A stretch of DNA of 64,000 nt from positions 2,200,492-2,264,491 of the forward strand of contig NZ_WUTY02000001.1 of assembly GCF_009828925.2 (NCBI RefSeq), read 5' to 3'. The translations under genes and the position numbers were made by a program. Positions 8,953 to 16,266 of this stretch are shown piece by piece (the first letter of the stretch is position 1; every line of letters begins with the position of its first letter). This DNA comes from Methylicorpusculum oleiharenae (GTDB taxonomy: Bacteria; Pseudomonadota; Gammaproteobacteria; Methylococcales; Methylomonadaceae). The notes below the pieces were generated by a model. The model was not told the DNA's origin, did not search any database, and saw only the letters and a program-made list of their open reading frames with translations.

Positions 8953-9301
8953 ATGTTTAGCAGTTGAGTAAAATGTCAAAAGTTATTAAAGTGGTCTTGC
9001 GATGAAAAGGGGGTTGAAAAAATTTACAAACGTATTCAAAGTTTATTTGTACCTGCTCATCCCCCCCCACCCATTTTATTGGGTGAAGGTGCTTGATTTC
9101 AAAAGACGCATGATTACGTCCCTTTAGCTCTCTGCAACATCCCTCTTGCAGAAGGCTTTTCAATCATTCACCTACACCCTCTATTACAAGCGGGCGAGTA
9201 GTTACGTTTAATTTATAAATCCAATACAGTGCTTTCGGTTAGTCAAAGGGTAGGTCGTCAGAATGCTGATTGAAACAATAATAAAGTGAAGTGAGGATAA
9301 C
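8953..9301. other. Intergenic region holding palindromic repeat copy 1 and the leader of the next gene
   Basis: About 350 bases without a credible gene. The middle is repeat family 1 (9049-9205). The last 100 bases are AT-rich leader for the secreted protein at 9302, with a GTGAGGA ribosome binding site just before its ATG. Confidence 0.6.
9049..9205. repeat. Dispersed palindromic repeat, family 1, copy 1
   Basis: An imperfect palindrome of about 157 bp. The outer ends are GTACCTGCTCATCC on the left and GGGCGAGTAGTTAC on the right, which are inverted versions of each other. A nested pair AGGTGCTTGATT / AATCATTCACCT and an inner hairpin around CTCTGCAACATCCCTCTTGCAGA lie inside. Related copies are at 12697-12848 and 27395-27525, with a diverged one at 30370-30496. 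It encodes nothing and looks like a MITE or REP-type element. Confidence 0.75.
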
Positions 9302-9874
9302 ATGAAAAATAATAAAAATTTATTCAAGTGCTTGGCTGTTGTCGGGGGATTATTGATTTCGTCCGGAGCCTGGGCTTTGACGGAAGAGGAAAAAAGAGCG
9401 CTTTGCAAAACCCCTAAAATTTTAGGCTTTAATCTCCCTGAATACAGCGAAGACAATAAAGTTGAAGTGCCCCCTGAATCGGAAATTCACTTCACCATTT
9501 CCGGCTGGACTGATATTAATACACTGACCGTAAAGGCCAAGAATGAAAAACTGCCCTTAACGATTGAAAACAAGAATCTTTTTTACAAAGTCAGTACAAA
9601 ATTGCCTGCTTCGCTCAATGGTAAGTTTGTCAGGGTCAATGTGGATGCCAAAGCTGAATTTGGCTGTCGTGGATCAGACGGGTGGTTGTTGAAAGTGGCT
9701 AATTCCGGCCAAGCTGCAGGGGCGGGTCAAACCCCTGAAGCCGCTGCTCCGGTAACGTCGCCAGCTGAAGCGCCTCAAACTGCTGCTGAACCCAAAGTTG
9801 AAGCGACCCAGTCAGCCGATCAAACGTCTAAAGCCGCTGAACCCGCAAAAGAAACCAGTGCGCCTGCCCAATAA
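9302..9874 (+). CDS. Secreted protein of unknown function with Ala/Pro/Glu-rich tail; paralogue of 27661-28068
   Basis: A 190-residue protein with a signal peptide (about 1-25). A globular part (about 30-132) contains two cysteines, C35 and C122. A low-complexity tail of about 58 residues is rich in A, P, E, T and Q. The globular part aligns with the protein at 27661-28068: shared features are PPxSEIxF, a FYxVxxKLP stretch and a cysteine just before DGWL(L/V)K. The cysteines in the two proteins are almost equally spaced (87 and 85 residues), suggesting a conserved disulfide. I do not recognise the family. Confidence 0.65.
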   Translation: MKNNKNLFKCLAVVGGLLISSGAWALTEEEKRALCKTPKILGFNLPEYSEDNKVEVPPESEIHFTISGWTDINTLTVKAKNEKLPLTIENKNLFYKVSTKLPASLNGKFVRVNVDAKAEFGCRGSDGWLLKVANSGQAAGAGQTPEAAAPVTSPAEAPQTAAEPKVEATQSADQTSKAAEPAKETSAPAQ

Positions 9875-9965
9875 AAATTGGGCCGATTGATCTGTCATTA
9901 AAGCCAGGGAAGGTTTTTAGATTGTTGCTATCCGGTAGCGTGTTTCTATGCGATATCCGTAAGTT

Positions 9966-10433
9966 TTAATACAGAATTTTATCCGTTGCTTTATTCCACA
10001 GTTTAAAAGGAGTCTCTGCTTCTTCCATGTCTATGTTCAGCATAGGTATTGATCGAATCGAAGGTTCCAGGGGAATTTGCTCGTAAATAAAGCTGTCATC
10101 AAATCCGGCCATTGCCGCATCAAAGCGATTGCACGCAAAAAATACCCGGTCTATCCTTGCCCAGTAAATGGCGCCCAGACACATGGGGCAAGGTTCGCAG
10201 CTGCTATAAAGCGTGCAGCCCTGAAGCTTGAAGCTGCCCAAATGCCGGCAGGCAATACGAATGGCCATGATTTCAGCATGGGCTGAAGGATCCAGATTCT
10301 GAGTGACTTTGTTGCCGCTGGCAGCAATGACAACGCCATCTTTGACGATAACCGCACCGTAAGGCCCGCCTGCTCCTGAATCGACATTTTCACATGCCAA
10401 TGCGATTGCTTGCTTCAAATACGTCTCATGCAT
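9966..10433 (-). CDS. guaD: Guanine deaminase (cytidine deaminase fold)
   Basis: A 155-residue zinc enzyme of the CDA/GuaD family. The catalytic site reads HAE at H52 and E54, and the zinc-binding PCPMC supplies C82 and C85. Flanking segments such as GGPYGAVIV, LYSSCEPCPMCLGAIYWAR and AGFDDSFIY match Bacillus subtilis GuaD closely. That favours guanine deamination to xanthine over the tRNA adenosine deaminase TadA, although substrate specificity is inferred. Its start codon abuts the stop codon of metA, so it is cotranscribed with metA. Confidence 0.85.
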   Translation of the reverse strand: MHETYLKQAIALACENVDSGAGGPYGAVIVKDGVVIAASGNKVTQNLDPSAHAEIMAIRIACRHLGSFKLQGCTLYSSCEPCPMCLGAIYWARIDRVFFACNRFDAAMAGFDDSFIYEQIPLEPSIRSIPMLNIDMEEAETPFKLWNKATDKILY

Positions 10434-11498
10434 CTATAAACCTAAGGGGTTCTCCGGATCTATACCGGTCATAAAAGGGACTCGTCTATCCTGGTCGGTG
10501 ATTTGATAAATCTTGCCCAGCCAGTTATTGAAGACGGCCTTGGCGGTGTCTCGCCACGTATTGTCAATATGTTCCAACAGCAATGCTTCCGGAAATTCAG
10601 CCGGTATTTTCTTGTCATTTTTAGCCGCGATAGCCTCTTCCTTATACTCTTCCAGGATCTGTCGGCAAACAGCATTGAAATAGTTTTCGGGGAAGGGCGG
10701 GTAATCAGCCCTTTCAGCATGGTAAAAACGCAGCACTTCACGTTTGTATTCTTTCAACAGGCTGATGTCATCGTATTCCGGGTGACCCTGAAAGAAAACG
10801 ATACGAAAACCGTCCGGACTGGTGGCAAGGTGGACACCGGCTTCTTTGCCGGCAACCAGAATCTTTAGGCCATGCGCTTCCATGTCGGCCTGAAAAATTT
10901 CGTTAAACCGGGAATGGGGCACATCAAAACGGGTATTGATTTCCGCAACCAGCGGATGCGTCCGGTCCAGCACTTTATGCGGAAATACCCCCCAGCGTTT
11001 TGCCGGTAAAGGCGTTCTTTCTATGCCGTAACAATATTGAATCAGCGCATGCGTAGCAAGACAGGAGCAGAGTACTGAGGGCACGTTCTGCTTGGCCCAG
11101 TCGAAAACTTCGCTTAAAGGCTGCCAGAATGCTTCTTCGTTCAGTTTGGGATGAGTGACATTCGCACCGCTGATAATCAGCGCATCCAATCCGTCTTTTT
11201 TGATGGTTTCAAATGATTCGTAATAGCGGTCGATATGCATTTGGGCTTGCGGACTTCTGGGCAAGCCTTGAATGGTGAACGGGTGGACATGAAATTGGGT
11301 GATCTGATTACACGCACCGACCAGTCTGAAAAACTGCCGTTCAGTGGCTTCCAGAGCGGCATCCGGCATCATATTCAAAAGACCGATATGCATTTCGCGG
11401 ATGTCCTGACGCCTGGCGCGTTCAGGGGTTAATATTTCTTCGCCCTCCGCACGTAATCGTTCAAAGGACGGTAAATCGTTATAGGCGACTAAAGGCAT
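10434..11498 (-). CDS. metA: Homoserine O-succinyltransferase (MetA/MetAS family)
   Basis: A 354-residue cytoplasmic acyltransferase that activates homoserine in methionine synthesis. Family motifs include LNMMPDAALEATERQF near residue 41, SGANVTHP, the catalytic cysteine C146 in CSCLATHAL, and the GHPEYD segment carrying the acid/base residues. Within this fold, succinyl versus acetyl specificity depends on a few residues, so the acyl donor is not certain. It lies between the P-loop gene and guaD on the same strand with spacings of 11 and 0 bases. Confidence 0.92.
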   Translation of the reverse strand: MPLVAYNDLPSFERLRAEGEEILTPERARRQDIREMHIGLLNMMPDAALEATERQFFRLVGACNQITQFHVHPFTIQGLPRSPQAQMHIDRYYESFETIKKDGLDALIISGANVTHPKLNEEAFWQPLSEVFDWAKQNVPSVLCSCLATHALIQYCYGIERTPLPAKRWGVFPHKVLDRTHPLVAEINTRFDVPHSRFNEIFQADMEAHGLKILVAGKEAGVHLATSPDGFRIVFFQGHPEYDDISLLKEYKREVLRFYHAERADYPPFPENYFNAVCRQILEEYKEEAIAAKNDKKIPAEFPEALLLEHIDNTWRDTAKAVFNNWLGKIYQITDQDRRVPFMTGIDPENPLGL

Positions 11499-11509
11499 TA
11501 CGCTATCGC

Positions 11510-12358
11510 TCAGTTGTGCTGTTCAGCAATCGCTTTAGCGATAAGCTGGATAAAATCATTTTCGTTATTGACCAATGCCGTGTCAGTGGCACTGATGGTG
11601 TAACCATACTGTGACGCGATGGCTTCATAACGCGGCACACGGGCTTTGAATAATTCCGGAAAGACCCAGCTTACGAACTCATCTGGCGGGATTAAATTTG
11701 GATCGGTGTAATGAAATGCCCTCATAAAGGCATCCAGTTTTTCATCAAGAAAAGTTTCCCGGTAATAAAGCGGTTTGGGGTCGCTTTTAGCGCGCGCAAT
11801 GATGGTTTGTTCCAGTTCGGGTGGGATTTTGATATAAACGATCAGCGTATGCTCCGCCAACGTTTCCAGCACCTCCGGACAGTTCAGTTCACAAACGCTG
11901 CCGCCGGCATCGTTGATAAAATGCTTGTAGCCGTAAATGTCTTCGGCTTTTTTGATAAAGTCGGGCACGTCATACATCGCGGCTATTTCAGCTTGATGAT
12001 GCAGTTGTTGACGTCTTTTAAACTCTTTCAACGATAAACCGCCTAGATCGGGATTACCCATCTTTCCAAGAAAACTCGAAACCGGGGCTAAATTTTCAAC
12101 AGTGATATTGTTACAAATATAGATACTGTCTGAAAGTAACAGTTCTCTTAAAAAAGGCACTGCCATGGCGCGCTGCTTGATATTGTCCAGAATCGGCTCT
12201 TCCAGATACTTGGTGCCGATACGGTAATCGCCGGAATAGTGAAACCATTTATCCTTGGGCAGTTTATTCGCCAATGTGGTTTTTCCTGCGCCGGACATGG
12301 CCAGCAGGGTAATGCTTTTGGATTCCCAGTCCAGAAATTCCTGCGCACTCATTCTCAT
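11510..12358 (-). CDS. P-loop ATPase/kinase-like protein of unknown function
   Basis: A 282-residue soluble protein with a Walker A motif at residues 20-28 (AMSGAGKTT) directly after a short strand. The next 20 residues contain HYSGDYRIG. This resembles small-molecule or nucleotide kinases, but I cannot name a substrate. A cysteine pair sits in GGSVCELNCPE. It is 11 bases upstream of metA and 15 bases downstream of a DUF6763 gene, and the pair appears to form a unit. The MRM start may really be the second methionine. Confidence 0.6.
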   Translation of the reverse strand: MRMSAQEFLDWESKSITLLAMSGAGKTTLANKLPKDKWFHYSGDYRIGTKYLEEPILDNIKQRAMAVPFLRELLLSDSIYICNNITVENLAPVSSFLGKMGNPDLGGLSLKEFKRRQQLHHQAEIAAMYDVPDFIKKAEDIYGYKHFINDAGGSVCELNCPEVLETLAEHTLIVYIKIPPELEQTIIARAKSDPKPLYYRETFLDEKLDAFMRAFHYTDPNLIPPDEFVSWVFPELFKARVPRYEAIASQYGYTISATDTALVNNENDFIQLIAKAIAEQHN

Positions 12359-12373
12359 TTAAATTGATTCCTG

Positions 12374-12670
12374 TTATTCCAGATAGTCGGTGAAATTTTC
12401 ATCGTCAATAAAACGGGTATGATCATCAGGATCGCTGTATCCCAGGTCATCCGATTCCAGTTCATAAGGAGCGCTCCAGTCTTCCGGGGCTTCAATATAA
12501 TCAAAGGTCGAAGTATACCAACTGTCGTTGTCATATTCGCCAATCTCACCGTTTAAATATTGTACTTCGATAGATTCGTCACTTTCATCAATAGCAACAA
12601 CCTTGAAAGTCAGGTTGTTCTCAACATCTTTGTACCATCTATCGATGACGGGATCTGTTATGGTAGTCAT
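12374..12670 (-). CDS. DUF6763 family small acidic protein
   Basis: A 98-residue, very acidic protein with many Asp/Glu and Tyr/Trp residues. Its opening, ITDPVIDRWYKD, and the later LNGEIGEYD and W/Y/D-rich segments look like the DUF6763 family. It resembles other small acidic proteins that recognise a surface or fold as an SH3-like barrel, but there is no evidence for function. It begins the DUF6763/P-loop/metA/guaD run of genes. Confidence 0.65.
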   Translation of the reverse strand: MTTITDPVIDRWYKDVENNLTFKVVAIDESDESIEVQYLNGEIGEYDNDSWYTSTFDYIEAPEDWSAPYELESDDLGYSDPDDHTRFIDDENFTDYLE

Positions 12671-13086
12671 TTCTACATCCTCATTATTGATTGGAAGTAA
12701 CTACTCGCCCACTTTGAATTGAGTGTTTAGGTGATTGATTTCAAAGGACGCGTGAATACGTCCCTTTAGCTCTCTGCAACATCCCTGTTGCAGAAGCCTT
12801 TTCAATCAACCACCTAACCCAATAATAATGGAGCGGGTGAGCAGATACGCTTAGAAAATCCTTATGCTGTTAATCTTACTTTGATTTACTAACTGCGATT
12901 ATCTTTTTACTATACCCGATTAACGCTTGCTGCAAAATCCTAAAAAGATCGATTGCGGCTCGTCTTTGCTTTCGGACGCCCCGCTTCCTTTATGGTTAAA
13001 AAATTAGCTGAATATGAAGGTAAAGCAAAGAAAAAAGTACAGATGATTTCAAAATGTTTGCCCTCTGATCCTGTAAGGACTGATCA
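12671..13086. other. Intergenic region between DUF6763 and rmuC
   Basis: About 416 bases. The first part is palindromic repeat family 1, copy 2 (12697-12848). The remainder is AT-rich promoter-like DNA for rmuC, with a possible 32-codon ORF (12992-13090) overlapping the rmuC start as ATGA. I do not trust that ORF enough to list it as a gene. Confidence 0.5.
12697..12848. repeat. Dispersed palindromic repeat, family 1, copy 2
   Basis: A 152-bp imperfect palindrome with ends GTAACTACTCGCCC and GGGTGAGCAGATAC. Inside are AGGTGATTGATTTCAAAG and its inverse, a GGACGCGTGAATACGTCC palindrome, and the hairpin CTGCAACATCCCTGTTGCAG. This copy is the most complete of the family in the window. Confidence 0.75.
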
Positions 13087-14718
13087 ATGACCGACTCCTA
13101 TTTTGTTTTAGCCGTTATTTACGGTGTTTTTCTTATCATGCTATTAATTGCGATAAGTATCGTTCTTGTCAAACTTAAGTATCTGATCAACTTGACCTCT
13201 GAAGCGGGCGTGCAGGAATTACTGCATTTACAACAACTCCATGGCAGCAGTCTGAAAGAGGGTTTCATCGAATCCAGAAAAGAGTTACGGGAAGTCAGTT
13301 CGGAAAACCGGCGGGAAATGCAGGAGGCTTTTAAAAGCTTTCAGGATACCTTGCTGAATCGGATTGCCGAAAACAGCACAGTGCGAAACAAGCAATTGGA
13401 CAGCTTCAAAAATACCCTGAATGAATTATCTGAGCGGCTGATCAGTCATTCAGCTGACTTTAAGCAAGGCATGACGCTCACTATTCAGGCTTCAAGCGAG
13501 GCGTTAAATCGCAAACAGGACGAATTCAGAGAACACAGTATTCAAAAGTTTGATGCTTTTGATCAAAGCATGAAAAATGATGCCAAAATCAACCGGCAGG
13601 AACTCAACGAAGGACTCAAGTCGTTTGAAGCCAAGTTTGCCGAAAATATTAAAGACTTTAATGAGCAATTGCGCACCAAGTTTTCCGATTTAAACAAGCA
13701 GCAACTGGAAGCCAGTCAGCTGGCCAAAACCAGCATCACAGAAATAAAAGACACCATCGAAAAGCAACTGAAAGCGATACGCGAAGATAACAACCAGCAA
13801 TTAAATGAGATGCGCAGAACGGTGGATGAAAAACTGCAAAACACCCTGGAGAAACGCCTGGGCGAGTCGTTTAAACAGGTCAGTGACCGTTTGGAGCAGG
13901 TGCACAAAGGGCTGGGCGAAATGCAGACGCTGGCTGTGGGTGTCGGTGATCTTAAAAAAGTATTGTCCAATGTCAAAACCCGCGGCATTTTAGGTGAGTA
14001 TCAATTAGGCAATATTCTCGAGCAAATCATGTCGCCCGATCAGTATGCGACCAATGTGGCAACCAAGGCAGGCAGTCAGGCAAACGTGGAATATGCGATC
14101 AAATTACCGGGTAAATCCGATGAAAAAACAGTGTGGCTGCCCATCGATTCCAAGTTTCCGCTGGAAAGTTATCAGGCGCTGTTAAACGGATTTGAAGAGG
14201 GCAATATTTTGGGTATTGATACCGCTCAAAAACAACTATTGAAAACAGTGGAAAGTTTTGCAAAAGATATCAGCAGTAAATATATTGATCCTCCCCATAC
14301 CACCGATTTTGCCATTATGTTTTTGCCGGTAGAAGGCCTTTTTGCGGAAGTGTTGCGCCATCCTGATGTGTTTGAACGGCTGCAGCGTACCTATCGGATT
14401 ACGATTACCGGTCCGACTACACTGTCGGCATTATTAAACAGTTTGCATATGGGCTTTAGAACCTTGGCCGTGCAAAAGCGCAGCAGTGAAGTATGGAAAG
14501 TGCTGGCCGAAGTGAAAACAGAATTTGCCAAGTACAGTGAGCAGTTGGCCCTGGTACATAAACAGCTTGCGACGGCCTCGGGCTCGTTGGAAAAACTGCA
14601 AACCACCCGTACCAGTGCCATGGAGAAAAAATTACGCGGCGTTGAGATTCTGGGGCTGGATGTCGATAAAGAGGTTGCCGTGGCGTTAATTGAGCCGGTC
14701 ATTGGGGAACCGCTGTGA
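13087..14718 (+). CDS. rmuC: RmuC family DNA recombination protein
   Basis: A 543-residue protein with one N-terminal membrane segment (about 5-27). A long coiled-coil region (about 60-280, rich in E, K, Q and L) is followed by the RmuC nuclease-like domain (about 290-490) containing VKTRGILGEYQL, LPIDSKFPLE and MFLPVEGLFAE. The family is linked to limiting inversion at short repeats, which is relevant in a window this rich in inverted repeats; the biochemical activity is not settled. It appears monocistronic. Confidence 0.92.
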   Translation: MTDSYFVLAVIYGVFLIMLLIAISIVLVKLKYLINLTSEAGVQELLHLQQLHGSSLKEGFIESRKELREVSSENRREMQEAFKSFQDTLLNRIAENSTVRNKQLDSFKNTLNELSERLISHSADFKQGMTLTIQASSEALNRKQDEFREHSIQKFDAFDQSMKNDAKINRQELNEGLKSFEAKFAENIKDFNEQLRTKFSDLNKQQLEASQLAKTSITEIKDTIEKQLKAIREDNNQQLNEMRRTVDEKLQNTLEKRLGESFKQVSDRLEQVHKGLGEMQTLAVGVGDLKKVLSNVKTRGILGEYQLGNILEQIMSPDQYATNVATKAGSQANVEYAIKLPGKSDEKTVWLPIDSKFPLESYQALLNGFEEGNILGIDTAQKQLLKTVESFAKDISSKYIDPPHTTDFAIMFLPVEGLFAEVLRHPDVFERLQRTYRITITGPTTLSALLNSLHMGFRTLAVQKRSSEVWKVLAEVKTEFAKYSEQLALVHKQLATASGSLEKLQTTRTSAMEKKLRGVEILGLDVDKEVAVALIEPVIGEPL

Positions 14719-14785
14719 AGGATTGTTGGGCTGCCGCCATTCCAACCCGCGTAGTTATCATTAACTTTTAGTTGAGATCCGTACC

Positions 14786-15223
14786 ATGTCCACTTACATT
14801 AAATTTTCAGATCTGTTAGACGCTTACGATTGGGTAAGTGCTGGCGCACCCTTTGAGAATGCTGCCTACTTGGATAAAGTGACCGGAACTGTCTACCTCA
14901 GTTCGGAGTTGGTTGATGTGGACACTGAATTACCCGAAGATTATGAGGACGAAAGCAAGTACATTGCTGTACCTCATAAATTTGATCTGGATTTGGGGAA
15001 AAGTCTGGCACTCCAGTTTATTGAAGAAATGCTGCCGGATAAGTCCGACCAAGCACATGCTTTCTTCAGAAAACGCGGAGCCTACTCACGATTTAAAGAC
15101 TTACTTGAACGAGAGGATCTGCTTGATGATTGGTATAAATACGAGGAAGAGGCCATCAAATCCGCCCTTTATGAATGGGCCGAAGAAAACGATTTAGAAG
15201 TTGGGTCTGCTAAAGCAGGGTAA
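14786..15223 (+). CDS. UPF0158 family protein
   Basis: A 145-residue acidic, soluble protein with the UPF0158 pattern: a beta-rich first half including AYLDKVTGTVYL, then FIEEMLPD, FFRKRGAYSRFKDLL and a WYKYEEEA helix near the end. The family is of unknown function and often found near other small accessory genes. It lies 67 bases after rmuC on the same strand. Confidence 0.75.
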   Translation: MSTYIKFSDLLDAYDWVSAGAPFENAAYLDKVTGTVYLSSELVDVDTELPEDYEDESKYIAVPHKFDLDLGKSLALQFIEEMLPDKSDQAHAFFRKRGAYSRFKDLLEREDLLDDWYKYEEEAIKSALYEWAEENDLEVGSAKAG

Positions 15224-15430
15224 GGCTTTAGGACTTACAGCGGTTGACATAAATGCTTTTAAATGGGGCTGATCGTAGGTTGCGGTTGGCGATAGCCAAC
15301 CCAACATTGATAGAGCAAATCTCCGCAATCCTGAAAATACAGGCTAATAGGGTGGGTCTACTACTATATAAAATACCGCTAATCTTTGGCGCTGGACAAT
15401 TTCAGCGTAGCCGGCGGGCGGATTTAACTC
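15224..15430. repeat. Decayed dispersed repeat sharing sequence with the 3' end of hoxW
   Basis: Bases about 15262-15412 align with 22161-22295, which covers the last codons and downstream side of hoxW. Both copies contain ATGGGGCTGATCGTAGGTTG, an inverted repeat GTTGGCGATAGCCAAC, AATCCTGAAAATA and a GCTGGACAATTTCA segment. In this copy the frame that encodes HoxW has a stop after KLSSAKD and further stops, so it is noncoding. It has an extra 15-20 bases (about 15305-15325) compared with the hoxW copy. Confidence 0.7.
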
Positions 15431-15465
15431 CGAATTGAACTTATTACTTTGTCTATCTACAATTC

Positions 15466-15483
15466 TGTACGCATTAATGTACA
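15466..15483 (+). promoter_or_regulatory. YefM-type operator (TGTACG-N6-TGTACA)
   Basis: Two hexamers with the YefM core TGTACA lie at 15466-15471 (one mismatch) and 15478-15483 (exact). Their centre-to-centre distance is 12 bp. This is the geometry described for the E. coli yefM-yoeB autoregulatory operator. The site lies 23 bases upstream of the antitoxin ATG and a GGAGG ribosome binding site. Confidence 0.65.
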
Positions 15484-15506
15484 AGTAATAGTCTTTGGAG
15501 GTTTTT

Positions 15507-15857
15507 ATGGATGCCATCAGTTATAAAGCAGCACGCGCTAACCTTGCAAAAACAATGGAAAAGGTCTGCAATGACCATGAGCCGGTGATTATTACTCGAA
15601 AAAGAGAATCTCCCGTCGTTATGATCTCCTTAGAGGACTACCAGTCCATGGAAGAGACGGCATATTTGCTCCGCTCCCCTGCAAACGCTCGCCACCTTCT
15701 TGAATCGATAGCGGAACTCGAAGCAGGAAAAGGTACCGACCGAGAATGGGTTGTCGGGGAGTCGCTATTTTTGCGAAAGCTTGTTTTGGGCATCCCAGCC
15801 CAATCAAGCAGCAAAAATTACGCGACCACTGATGCCTCCGGCGGCCCCGATTCGTAA
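15507..15857 (+). CDS. yefM: Orphan YefM/Phd-type antitoxin with an altered C-terminus
   Basis: The start is the ATG after GGAGG. Residues 1-81 are typical YefM: an N-terminal DNA-binding domain (ISYKAARANLAK near the start), VIITRKRE, VVMISLEDYQSMEET and LLRSPANARHLLESIAEL. Just after the point where family members normally end (GKGTDRE), the frame runs on for 36 residues of unrelated, GC-richer sequence. No YoeB toxin follows. The toxin-neutralising C-terminal segment is probably altered. Because its operator and N-terminal domain look intact, it could still repress or bind DNA. Confidence 0.75.
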   Translation: MDAISYKAARANLAKTMEKVCNDHEPVIITRKRESPVVMISLEDYQSMEETAYLLRSPANARHLLESIAELEAGKGTDREWVVGESLFLRKLVLGIPAQSSSKNYATTDASGGPDS

Positions 15858-16266
15858 GCGTCGCCTCGTTTCGACCCAACAAGGGGTCGAAACATTGGCT
15901 CTCGCATGACTTAACGCCGTTTCGCGATGCCGGGCAGGTTTTCTCCGCAAGCTACGAAAACCCGCCCGGCGCTCCGGCTATCGGGGACTAAAAAACTTCA
16001 CTTCGCTGGCGCTCCGTTTCCAAGATTTTCAGCGGGGGCGTGAGCAGGAGCGGAAGCTTTGCGAAAACAGTTACATAGCTTAGTTTACGCCAGTTTCCGC
16101 GCCTTGCTCTCGAACAAAACAGCCTTGCCATAAAATCCAAACATGACCTCGCGAAGTATAGCTGCGCTCAGTAGGAACGTAATTACAGGCCGGATTGTGT
16201 GCTTGCAAGAACGTCCCTGTGGACTACATCAAGGGTGCCTTTAGTGGACTTATGGGAATCAAATAG
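15858..16266. other. GC-rich intergenic region with two strong hairpins
   Basis: About 409 bases with no convincing gene. A perfect 10-bp inverted repeat (GTTTCGACCC/GGGTCGAAAC) lies at 15868-15893. A 15-bp inverted repeat with one mismatch (GCCGGGC...GCCCGGC, about 12-base loop) lies at 15929-15970. Neither has a T-run, so simple termination is unlikely. The base composition resembles the downstream MFS gene more than the surroundings. Confidence 0.5.

Noticed and set aside
12992-13090. 32-codon ORF ending in an ATGA overlap with the rmuC start
   Set aside because: The overlap is suggestive, but no ribosome binding site precedes its ATG, and its length fits chance.
15900-15975. Integron attC site near the YefM gene
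   Set aside because: A GACTTAACG stretch resembles one core site, but no matching GTTRRRY core lies across the hairpin and there is no integrase or cassette array.
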